A DNA stretch of 64,000 bases from Planococcus citri (lineage: Eukaryota; Arthropoda; Insecta; Hemiptera; Pseudococcidae). Below, in pieces: positions 53,462-64,000 of this stretch. The stretch covers positions 59,111,469-59,175,468 of the forward strand of contig NC_088677.1 of the NCBI RefSeq assembly GCF_950023065.1. The letters run 5' to 3'. Numbering within the stretch: position 1 is the first letter of the stretch; every line of letters begins with the position of its first letter. The notes beneath the pieces are model-generated. The model did not search any database and was not told the DNA's origin. It saw only the letters and a list, made by a program, of their open reading frames with translations. The position numbers were made by a program, and so were the translations under genes.

Positions 53462-56400
53462 CGAATGATTGAATATCTTACTTGTTCGGATTTCGGATCA
53501 TATCACAGGTACATAAGTTAAGTGTAAGTGGATATCTTATTTCAATGGTTACAAATTCGAAACTCACCTGAAACAAACGAACAATACAAGTTCTCAATTA
53601 GTTTCATGCTAAAAATAAGCACCGAATAACAAAATACAAAAAGGGTCATCTTCGTATTTTTGCAATGGTATCATTTTCGATTTCGATTCCTGACTTTTCA
53701 AAGCTGAAATCCTTACACGTTCGCGAATATTAATTTTTTCTCATGATAAACGTTAGCAAACTCGATACATGCAAATCCGTATCCAGCAGCAATTTGTTGA
53801 TCTAAACACACGAGTAGGTATTTATTTCCTTCCAAAACTTACACTCGCATATAATTTACAAAATAATCCCAACGTAGGTGTCATTCGAGAATCATCTGGA
53901 CATAGCACTGTTTCCATTATTGGCGAGATTTTAATAACGAGGTTTATTCGAGACGTATCCAATATATTTTTTCAAACCTCGGTTTTCCAAATACACCGAA
54001 TAAATCCGTACAATATCTTCCATACGAGAAAGAGCTATACCAATACGTAATAATAATTCTCTTCGATGTAAAAGTTAACGACCCCGCGGCCAGTTCCAGT
54101 TTACAGCGTACATACTTTTCGCGAACGTATTATTCGTTCACCTTTAAAATAAGAACTGGCGGAATAATCCTTCCGTAGGTGTTATATTAGAATCATCCGC
54201 GATGTTGATGGATATATCTATGTACGTATGTTTCCAATCCACTTGACCACTGTTTGGAATTTCTTTTTCATTTATGAGAACAATAACAGCGGAAAAACAC
54301 CTCTCGGGCATTCCGGACATCTTTTCGTATATTGCGGTGTCGAGCAGCGAACGCTGACAGTTACAAATCTTATATTAAATTCCGAACGAGCTTACCAGAT
54401 CGGTATATAGAGAAGGTACGAGCGACGAAGATTCGCCAACTCTTTGGTTATTTGGGGAAATACTCGGTATCTGTTCGTCGTATTCTTATTCTTATAAGAA
54501 ATACTACGACGACGACGACGATGAAAAAAGAACAAACTTAATAAAAATAATATTCTAACGTTTGGCGAAGCTCGAGAGAATGTAAGAACCCCTCCCCCTC
54601 TCTGCACACATTGATAAGGTAGATATTTCTCCAACAACAACGACGACGACGACGTACCAAACTGCAATAATAAATCTCCAAATAAGATGAATTCCACAAA
54701 ACGAAACGAGTTTTTCGATTTGACGAATTTAAAAATGAGAAGAAAAAAATAAACCCACAGCGAAAAAAAATTGGAGGTAAAAAGTTTTGTGGCGTGGCGT
54801 TATTGGTGTATAAGATACCTTACGTACGTATGAGCAATTTAATACCATGTAAAAGGTAAAAAGGACAAGTTAGTAGCTGGGAAACATTGGCTAGGTATGT
54901 GCGATCGAGCAGTCACGCGAAAGATGAACGAATATATGGGCAACGGTCAAGCTAATATTATACCCGAGCTTTACTGTCAAGTGGAAAATACTCATATCAC
55001 AGATATGACGAAACAACCATACACATACAGAGCGAACGTACCACAAAACGAGATGAACAGAGAGAGAGATAGAGCTTTTTGCTCGCTGGAATTACAAAGA
55101 TGAGGGAAAAAAGCGTTCGCTCTGGCATCGTATTCTGTCGCGTTGAAAATTTCACGTCAGCAAAGGTAGGTATACGCTGCTTCGTGTACGTATTTGCCAA
55201 CGTTAAAATGTGCCTTTTTTTGTCTCAGTTTACTCTCCAACCTACTCAGAGCGTATCTCTTTCTACGAGTTGGTTTTCATTTATACTCGAAACGACTCGA
55301 CGACAGTTGTAGACGTCTGTGTATGTTAGTACTATATAAAATGGACTGCGTTTTCACTATGCACAGACACTATCAAGTAGATATCGCATTGCGAAGAAAA
55401 TTTTCAAATTAAAAAGTAATTGGCGTCGGAAAAATTCTCGCCGAGCTGTACCTAATTTTATTATACATAGAACGTCGCTCGCCGTGTCTACTGTCTAGCT
55501 CCCTTCCATCCAGTCAGTACTCGGAAATAGGGAGGAAAATTCCTAGTCGACGGAAATTTTATGCAGATGAAATACAGCGGTGGTTAGAGTAGCAGGTAGA
55601 GGTGTACTCGTTGTATACTAAATGCATGATACGAAAGTATAGGCTTTGTTTTGCTAATCGAAAAGAAGTACAAGAAAAAAGAAGTTTACGAGAACTCGTT
55701 GTGCGTGAAAACTTCTTGCATCTCGGTACCTACGAGTACAAAAAGTTTTACGCGATGGAAAAGTTAACCACAGAAACGGAGAAAATTACGAATAATCATT
55801 CGATCTCGTATAAAGAACACCGTGTATAAGACCTCTACTTATTCATTCGACGGCGATGGCGATGCGATGGCGAAACGTTGCTCGTTCTCGTTCAAATTCA
55901 ATGCCCTCGGCGGCGATATAAAAAACATTCGTTGGTTGCGAAAACCGTAGCGGAAAATTCCAACGTTTAATGCGTTAATTTTTCTCCTTTCCTTGACCCT
56001 TTTGAAGAGTATTCGATAGCTTTTTTTTTCGTTTTGAAAACTGTATTCAAGTTTCAAAAAGCTCTTTATTACCATGTTTACCTTGCATTTAACGTTTAAT
56101 CAAGCGGCTACATTGATTCTTCTTGCTCGAATATACGAATATCTGTTTCGAGGAAGTTTTTTCTCCACCTTTTTTATGCACTTTTTTTGCTCGTTGAAAG
56201 TTCTCGAAGAGATGCAGTTTTTTTTTTTTTTAGTTACGTACTTTAACTATAGTATGGAGTAGGTATAGATATTTTACGAACTATTCGAGTCATTTTAATA
56301 GGTAGGTAGGGTACTATTTGCGTTCTAATTTTCGAAACTTTTGGCGGCTTGAGAATTATGAAGAATTCTATGTATGTATGATTGTTTAAAATATTTTTTT

Positions 56401-56509
56401 CGGCTGGAATGACGTTTTATTCTTCGAGACATTTCTTGACGGAGAAAAAAATCTGTAAGTAAGAAAATACATATTTTCTCAGTTCTGAAAAAAAAAATGA
56501 TTCAATTGT
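53462..56509. other. No recognisable gene
   Basis: Stray TTCGCGAA cores at about 53721 and 54118 are remnants of array 2. A weak duplication of AATAATCC..CGTAGGTGT.AT is seen near 53865 and 54162. (GAC)n tracts lie near 54506 and 54640. Frames up to 101 codons lack motifs. Confidence 0.3.
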
Positions 56510-57690
56510 TTACGAGATCATTCGCAAACAAATTTCTAATTTCAAGTGAATCTTTCGTTGATGAATGATTACTCTCAAGTGAATCATTCGCGAAAAAATA
56601 TTCAATTTCAATTTTAAATAAATCATTTACAAACGAGTGTTTAATTTCAAACGAATCATTCGCGAATGAATCTTCAATGAAAAATTAATAATTTTAAAAC
56701 GAATGCTCACTTTCAGATGAATCATTCGCGAACGAATTTTTAATTTCAAACGAATCATTCACGAACGAATTTCCAATTTCAAACGAATCATTCGCGAATG
56801 AATCTTCGATGTCAAATTGATAATTTTAAAACAAATGCTCACTTTCAGATGAATCATACGCGAACGAATTCCCAATTTCAAACGAATCGTTCGCGAACGA
56901 GTTCGTAAATTTAAAAGAAAATATTAGCGAACGAATGCTCAATTTTAAATGAATCATTCACGAACAAATTATTGATTCCAAACGAATCATTCGCGAACGA
57001 ATCCCAAATTTTAAACGAATCGTTCACGAACGAATTCGTTAATTCAAAAGAAAATATTAGCGAACCAATGTTCAATTTTAGATGAATCATTCACGAACGA
57101 ATTATTGATTTCAAACGAATCATTCGTGAACGAGTTCATAAATTCAAACGAATTATCAGCGAACGAATGATCAATTTTAGATGAATCGTTCGTGAACGAA
57201 TGTTCAAACCTCAAACGAATCATTCGCGAATGAATCTTCAATGTCAAATTGATAATTTTAAAACAAATGCTCACTTTCAGATGAATCATTCGCGAACGAA
57301 TTCTCAATTTGAAACGAATCCATCACGAACTAATTCCCAATTTCAAACGAATCGTTCGCGAACGAGTTCGTAAATTCAAAAGAAAATATTAGCGAACGAA
57401 TGCTCAATTCTAGATGAATCATTCACGAACGAATTATTGATTTTAAACGTATCATTCGCGAACGAATCCCAAATTTCAAACGAATCATTCGCGAACGAGT
57501 TCATAAATTCAAAAGAAAATATTAGCGAATGAATGTTCAATTTTAAATGAATCGTTCGCGAACGAATTTCCAATTTTACAAGAATCATTCGGAAACGAAC
57601 GTTTAATCTAAAACTGATAATTTTTGAACGAATGCTTATTTTCACTGTCGAGTGAATCATTCGCAAATTCGAATGATTATTTCCAAGCAA
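56510..57690. repeat. TTCGCGAA satellite array 3 (33-bp modules, 133-bp phasing)
   Basis: GAATCATTCGCGAACGAATT plus a spacer such as CCAATTTCAAAC repeats every 33 bp: cores start at 56725, 56758 and 56791, and so on. Larger landmarks show the four-module phase. ATTAGCGA is at 56923 and 57056 (133 apart) and at 57388 and 57521 (133 apart). ATGCTCACTTTCAG is at 56703 and 56835 (132 apart). Intervening distances of 332 and 432 are close to 10 and 13 modules. The minus-strand frames of 87-108 codons here read the repeat as NSFANDSFEI-type text and are not genes. Confidence 0.92.
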
Positions 57691-58272
57691 ACAGTCCTCC
57701 ATTTTTTCAGTCGTGTGTTTGTTTTGGTATCTAGAAATTAATTTGTAAAATAATCATCGAATTATTGCAACAACCAATTAGTTTAAAAACGTTACCTACT
57801 CGATCAGGATCAACTATGGCGATTTTATGCCACCAATTGGTCATTTTTTACTTTGCAGCGAAGAAATAAGTTATTTAACGTTTTAACTCATCAATCACAC
57901 AATCATTTCAAAAGTTTTTTGGAAAAATTTACTTATTTTTCATTTTTTAAGATAGTGATTCCCCTGTTTTCAGTAGATGATTCTAATAACAAGAGCGATA
58001 ACCTTAAGGAATAATAACTGCTCAAATTAATTGCAACCATTTTTAGGTAAGTCGGAGTAAGTAATTTTTTCTGGTTTTATAATGATTCAAAAACGACAAG
58101 AAAATATAAGGAAGAAAGGTCGAAGGAAGACTCAACCAAGTTTTGTGGTCTTTCCCAGAGCATTTTAGAACATCACAAGGTTCCTTTAATCAACATTAGT
58201 ATACCATTTCACATTTCAGGATCGATCGCATTGTTAACTGGAAACCGATTCAAAATCACCCAGGAATTCATT
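57691..58272. other. Non-coding DNA between array 3 and a foldback element
   Basis: AT-rich sequence with no feature recognised. Confidence 0.3.
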
Positions 58273-58595
58273 GATTACTCCTGGCGGAGAATCCCCAATT
58301 CTCATTTCCCTTAATTTTTCTCTCCATATCACGATAATGCTCGAAATGCGGAATGTTCCTTCTGTTTATTCTTCCTTTCCCTACTGTTTTGATTAAATTT
58401 TCATTTCTGGTGAACAAATGTCAAAGGATAGTTATCAAGGAATTTAAAGAAAACCACCTCGTACGAATTCTAATTCCTGAACTGAATGAAGGGAAGTCGA
58501 AAAAAAAAACATTTGAAAATACCTTCCATTGTTATCGAGATAAGAAGGCGAAAAGCTGGAGAAAGTAGACAGGCGGGTTCTGCGCCAGGAGTAAT
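58273..58595. mobile_element. 323-bp foldback element, short copy of the 46.2-kb family
   Basis: ATTACTCCTGGCGGAGAATC starts at 58275 and GGGTTCTGCGCCAGGAGTAAT ends at 58595. Internal words such as GTTTATTCTTCCTTTCC and GATTAAATTTT match the flanks of the larger copy. It lacks that copy's 1.35-kb insert. It has no coding capacity. Confidence 0.75.
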
Positions 58596-61500
58596 ATTTT
58601 CACTCAAAAAACTTGAAGATAATGATCATGTGACTGAAAAAATCAACAGCACGAGGCTTTCAAAACAACTCAAAACTAGAATGAAGTTATCAGGCCAATC
58701 AGGGTGATTGAAAATGGATTCTTTTACCTCATGTCAGGTTTTTTTCAATCAAAAATAAACCAAATTTGAATTTTCAAGAACTGAGTATAAATCATAAAAT
58801 GATATCCGGTTCTTGATATGTTGCCTTTTGGTGTATTTTTGGATACACTCGAGACTATTCTCATCGATTCCAAAAAAAGTTTCAACTAATTGGGGTGCTT
58901 TCTTGTCAGCGATACTTGATCTAGCCTGGACAATTGAACAGTGAACACCTATAAAAATGAATTGAGCTGATTTGTCTTCGATGAGATAACGGACACCCTG
59001 TATACACCTATCTAGATCCATTGTTACAAACAAACTCGATAACAAAATACATTCGCATACGTACTCGTACACTTGTTGCTACACAGCATTCTTATCTCGT
59101 ATTGCCGATTCAACAATACGTTCGTCTTTTTTTCTACTTCCACTCCGGTCTCTCTCAGGGATTAATTTTTCATCGCGTCAAAGATACAGTAGGCACGATA
59201 GCTGCCTCACTACGCGTATATGCCTATGTACCATTCCAGACTTGGAAAAATTTCCGGTTTCTCTAGATAGAGGTTTTCTTTTCAATTGGAACAGATGCCG
59301 AAATACTTCGAGTTCGAACCCAGCAGGCAATTTGTTTTCCATCGAGTATTTTGATTAAAAGCATCGGAGAAGAGCTGTCAACTCTTTCTACGTATATCAA
59401 GTGGAATACATTAGCGGTTAAGCGTTCGCCAAATACTGCGGGATATGTGTGCTAGAGTGTCGAAATCGACGTGGAGCGGCGATGAGGTGTCTGTATTCGT
59501 CGTCTCCTCCTCTTATCTCTATCCTATAACTGGTAGAGGTGTAGGTGCTCTTCTTGCTTCATCTCTATACACACTACCCCACATTTGCGCCAGTTCTGTT
59601 ATCCTTTTATCGTTTTCGAATGTTTGGCGAGGATGACGATGACGATGAAAACTCAGGCTTTCTACAATGTACACAGACACACGTAACATGCTACTACGTA
59701 ATATGCCTTATACGTTGTGTCATTTGCGTCCCGATACATTAGGTATACGTATACTCGAGTATATACTCGTAGTATACGGTGAGAGATGCTCGACACACCG
59801 AACTCAACCCAACCCGATCCAACACGCACACACATACGCCTTCGAATCTATTAACAAACGTTGGCAGAAGATTGCAAATTGATTTCGCTCTCTTTATTTA
59901 CAATCGACTAAAATTCGCCTGCTTCGCGAACGTCGCCCGTATTTACGAATACTTAATGCCGCACAACACGGGCACGCGAGAAATGCTTTCTCTCTCACTC
60001 TTTCCTTCTCTTCCGTCTTGTATACGAGTATATACACAGTCGCATACGCGCGTTAAGCCGTAAAGCTATATACGTATAAATGGATAATGGATGTAAATGT
60101 ATCCTTTGCCGCAGAGTCAGCTATTTTCTCTTTCTGGATTGCCGCCCTATTACGACACTATCGACTAAATCCAACCCGACAACTACTTCCATACAATGAA
60201 TGGATTACCCAGCCAGCAACCACCTTAAAGAGGAAGGAATCTGTTTAAATACACCCGATCCTGTCTCCCTGTCTATATCTGGCAGTATTTTCTAAGTTGT
60301 GTGCCATTATACGTATTACGATGTATCTGCAGAGTAGCTATAGGTGTACGAGATACCTTACCTTAGCTGCCACCTTTGTGTATATGAAACACGTGAAACT
60401 TGCGGCACAAGGAATTATTGTCTGTGCCATTGCCATCTTTGACAAATCTTATAGTTCGCGATACACATTATAGGTAGTCACTAAGTACCTTGGTAATAAG
60501 TATCTTTTGGATTATCCCAATTCATCCTTATAATGTATCTAATAAAGCCTACTTTGGCTAAAGTGCAAGGTCTGGTAAGTTAAAATATTGGTTCACGAAT
60601 TTGAAACAGACTCAACAACATCGTTTCGTCCCAGTTCGAAAAGAAAAAACATATTGCTGATTGCAAGAGAATTTTTACATTGCTTTTTGCTTATTGGATA
60701 TTTAGGTGCTTAATGCTTTCAAAATCGTATCAACCAGCAACTCTTCATCGCATAATCAATAAAATAACCTCACGAATTTTTTCAACATCAATATAAAAAT
60801 CTATTTTCACTCCTTGATAAGTACATACATAAAAAAATATCCGGTTTTTAAGAAATTGAATTCAGGGTTTTTTCAAAACATCTCTACCAATACGAAGATA
60901 TGCAAATGATTACAGCAAGTTTGTGTTTCAATTCGCAATTCTGAAGTTTTGGTTGATAGTTTTCTACTTGGATAGTAATTTTAATGTTTAGGTAAAAAAT
61001 TAAAAAAAAACTCATTACAGGCAGCTAATAACACACGTTTAACTTCATCAACACATTCCTACATCATAAATAAAATGTTTTAAAAAAATTCTAAATCAAT
61101 TTTCTGTTTGGTTTGATAATGTACTAACACCAAAAATTGATCAGAATTTTATTAAATGAGTTTTTGCCTAAATCACAATTGAAGAAGCCACAAATAATTT
61201 TGCAAAAAATCTCCCAAAATTCAAAAAAATGACCAAGAAAATTTTAAAATGCTTGATGAACAAATTTTACAGTGACAACTTTTGGCCTGGAGCTGAAATT
61301 GACAAAATTTTCAACTTGAGTGTGTCAGTAGGTAATCGGTAGATATATGTACAAATTGACAATTTTTTTAACTTTAGTCGATAAATTTTAAGCATTTATA
61401 ACCTTTTGAATTTAGGCTGTCACAATATAATTTGTTCACTTTTCAATTCAACATCCATTTTTCTGAACATTCATCAAAATACTGATTGTAAGCACATTTT

Positions 61501-61744
61501 TTCACAAAATATCTTCGTGGCTCCTCCAATATAGAATTTTTCTCATTTTATCACGTACCTACTCGCACCTCAAAGGGTTGGGTAAATTACAAAAAATATT
61601 AGGTACATATTCGAATCACGAATAACTGCCCAAAAAAAGTGATTCGACTTATTTTCACAAATTAATGATTCTCAATTCGTATAACAAACAGTGAATCACG
61701 AATTATTGATTATGAAAAGTGAACCGAACGAAGAAAATAGACTT
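58596..61744. other. No recognisable gene; repeat fragments
   Basis: Contains an isolated TIR end GGACACCCTGTATA at 58991-59004 and a dispersed-repeat fragment near 60650 (ATTGCTGATTGCAAGAG). 59030-60480 is CpG-richer, with frames up to 94 codons that show no domains. A tRNA-like GAGTTCGAACCC near 59311 lacks the rest of a cloverleaf. Confidence 0.3.
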
Positions 61745-62220
61745 AATAAAAACAAGCCACCACCTATTCACTGATTGCAAGAGCGTTTTTGCATTTGCCT
61801 TTTGCTGATAGGCTGCTATATAATGAAATGCTTTAGGTGTACCTACTTTTAAGTGTTTTTTCAACAACTCTTGTTGACACGATCAACCTCAGACATTCAC
61901 CATTAATTCGAAAATTGATTTTTCTGAATTTATCATTTCACTTCATGTTGATAGAAAGGGTCCGATTTTTATAAAATTTAATTTAAAAAATAATTTACTC
62001 CCATTTAAAAATTAAGTAGAAATTTACAGACGCAAAGAACTGCTGGTTCTCCTTCTTCAAATTTGGCGCCAAAATATAATAGCTAAGTTATAATAAAATC
62101 CTAAATCTCTAATTGGCTATACATATGTTGAAATATAATTCGCTGATTGGCTGAAAAAAAGTGAAACAATATAACTTTTTCGTGCATCGCGCAAAAACTA
62201 CAAAAACGTACTCCATGTCA
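61745..62220 (+). repeat. Dispersed AACAAGCC..GCTGATTG repeat, longer copy
   Basis: Starts with AAACAAGCCACCACCTATTC and ends around CGTGCATCGCGCAAAAACTAC. It matches both halves of the copy at 51890-52060 but has about 300 bp more in the middle. A second CGCTGATTGGCTGA lies near 62139. No terminal repeats were found. Confidence 0.6.
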
Positions 62221-62299
62221 AACTTGTGTTATTGACTTCCCATTTCTTAAAAATCACTGTGAATTTATTTTTAAAAAAAAGCTCATTTCAGCAATGTTT

Positions 62300-63110
62300 T
62301 TAAAAAATTACATGGAAATTTGTTAAAATGCCATAAAAATGATTAAAGTAAGCAAAAAAAAAACTGGCGAAACATAACCAAAAATTGAGCATAATAATGC
62401 AAAATTGCTCAAATACTTGAAAAAATTCTTGAAAATTGATCAAATATTATCAAAATGGAATGAAATTTTGAAAAAAAATCCCATATAGTATCATAAAAAC
62501 TGTAGAATTGGCATTGAAATCATGCACTTTGAAAGTTACTAAAAATTGATGAGATTTCAATTTAAATTACGCGAATATTTGCAAAAATTGCTCAAAACAT
62601 CATTAAAACTTATTAAAATGATTAAAAAAAAAAAAAAAAAAACATCAAAACTTGATGAAATTCAAAATTTACGTCATCAAGAATTTGTTAGGATTGTAGA
62701 AATTAAGTAAGTAAATTAAATTCTTTAAACCGACTTCTTAGTGATTAAAAATTGCCATAAATTTATGAAAAATCACTCAAAAATGTGTTAAATGTCATGT
62801 CATAAGTCATGACTCGAAATTTGCGAAAAATATCGCAAATATGCACACATATCAAATAATTGTTGGAAATTTAGCGCAAAAAAATGATCGAATATCATCA
62901 AAATTACGTTAAATTTTTCAACAATTACACAAAATACAAAAAACCGCAAAATTGCATGAAAATTGCTGAAAATTACAAAAGAAGTTGATGAAGTTCTGAC
63001 AAATTTTGGCAGAAACTGCAGAAAACGATCTTAAAATTTGTTAAAATAAAATTGAAAACAATTTACACGTTATAAAATTTTGCAAAAATTATACTCGTAC
63101 GAAATATCAT
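62300..63110. repeat. A-rich degenerate oligomer array (AAAATTGCTCAAAA-like)
   Basis: Short A-tracts alternate with ATTG, CATC and TTGC words roughly every 10-15 nt, resembling the 9-10 kb array but with fewer CpG. A short poly-A run (about 18) is near 62624-62642. Confidence 0.5.
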
Positions 63111-64000
63111 TAAGGCTGTAGAATCCAGCGAAAAATGATTGGTTTATTGATGGCATCTGAGCTGCCCCCCATCAGAATACATCTGATCATACCTGATCAT
63201 ATTCGAATACATATTTCGCCAATCCAATTACATATATGTGGTCGGACTGGTTCAGATCCAATCATTTCCTTCTGACGATGATATGGATATAAACTGCCAA
63301 AAATTAAGGGATTTCAGTAAACCTGAACCGAATTTGACAAAAATTGCTTGACAAGTGATACATTACAAAGATCAAAAGGTAATATCGTCTAATGAAGAAA
63401 ACCAGGAGCCAAACAAAATGATTTGCGAACATGATTCATGGCTCATTATTATTATGAACGATAGATGGATCATTCAAATCACATTTCTGATCCGAATCGT
63501 GATTCAAATTGTCCAATCCTGGTCCCTTATGTAGTTGAAACTTCATTTCAAAGTCCTCCCTCCTCCCCGAGAGATGATCTCTTCTTCACTTTTCAAGATA
63601 ATGCACATCAAGAGCGAATAAACCCAAATTTTCAGTCTGCTCAGCTTACTTCTCGGACACCCTGTATAATACGTACGGTACTAACGTATGTCGTACCGAA
63701 GCAATATGCAACGTAATAACCTTCAACTGTGACCGAGCTTTTTTTTTGGCTGAATTCTCGCTGTAATATTCTCATACCACACTATATCGGTCCAAAAAGT
63801 GCTACTCTTATACCCAGGTTCATTAATGCGTATCCGTGCATACTTCCAACGATAAGATGAATACCGTTGATAAGCTGGCTAAAAATGTCCGTCGACTGGC
63901 GGTAAATTGTCCGGCGTGAACATTAATAAATCAAAGGCTACGGTGCGGAGCAGCTCGGTTATAGGTACCTGTACTATGAAGTAGGTCTAGGTACCTCTCT
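63111..64000. other. No recognisable gene; one isolated element end
   Basis: GGACACCCTGTATA at 63655-63668 is the right end of a TATACAGGG-type element. Its inner 50 bp resemble the end at 25104 in reverse complement. No matching left end was found nearby. The frame at 63465-63716 crosses it and is not credible. Confidence 0.35.

Noticed and set aside
56510..57690. CRISPR-like regular repeats and spacers
   Set aside because: Eukaryotic context, spacers that are related to each other, and no cas genes; it is a satellite.
57044..57702. 87- and 108-codon repetitive minus-strand frames (NSFANDSFEI-like)
   Set aside because: The 33-bp satellite is a multiple of three and lacks stops in this frame; this is a repeat, not a gene.
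58749..59072. 107-codon minus-strand frame next to a TATACAGGG end
   Set aside because: No transposase motif; it begins outside the element end and runs into unrelated DNA.
59300..59325. tRNA-like T-arm GAGTTCGAACCC
   Set aside because: No matching A box, anticodon arm or acceptor stem at the right distances.

Overview
This is a stretch of animal nuclear DNA, most likely from an insect. It is AT-rich, has no operon structure, and is dominated by satellites, foldback elements and decayed transposons. TAGGTA/TACCTA words are scattered everywhere. One exon encodes the signal peptide and first immunoglobulin domain of a roughest/kirre-type (IRM) adhesion receptor. The repeat vocabulary made me think of a hemipteran such as a scale insect or mealybug, but that is a guess. 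No bacterial, CRISPR, tRNA or rRNA features were seen.

Layout. 1-7.74 kb: part of a very large, nearly perfect palindrome centred at about 2135. It carries two tail-to-tail copies of a protein-primed family B DNA polymerase gene (Polinton/Maverick or adintovirus-like). The right copy (3551-7342, minus) is complete and the left copy runs off the window start. 7.7-13.6 kb: low-complexity and tandemly repeated DNA, including a 253-bp nearly perfect hairpin element at 9517-9769. 13.6-16.4 kb: the first of three arrays of a satellite built around the palindrome TCGTTCGCGAACGA. 16.4-19.35 kb: no recognisable gene. 19.36-20.94 kb: a 5'-truncated non-LTR retrotransposon with 430 open codons of reverse transcriptase. 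22.5-22.76 kb: the roughest/kirre exon, on the minus strand. The sequence on either side of it is probably intron or upstream gene region, but no second exon of the gene could be found. 23.9-50 kb: MITE-like elements, a GGTAAATTAC minisatellite (25.5-26.7 kb), foldback repeats and long stretches with nothing recognisable. 50.9-52.9 kb and 56.5-57.7 kb: the second and third TTCGCGAA arrays. 58-64 kb: small foldback elements, dispersed repeats and A-rich DNA.

Two observations matter most. The first is the tail-to-tail polymerase palindrome, whose 21-nt hinge is flanked by two copies of a perfect 20-bp palindrome. This is either a genuine element junction (hairpin-end or inverted-concatemer type) or an assembly fold-back. 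The second is the TTCGCGAA satellite. Its three arrays have largely unrelated spacers but keep the same palindrome and the same internal phasing: 33-34 bp between sites and about 133 bp per larger unit, with a 266-bp alternating order in array 1. That pattern suggests a protein-binding array or a hierarchically amplified satellite.

Most of the short open reading frames in this window lie in repeats or lack coding character and are not annotated as genes. Four short splice-bounded segments are listed as low-confidence exon candidates.
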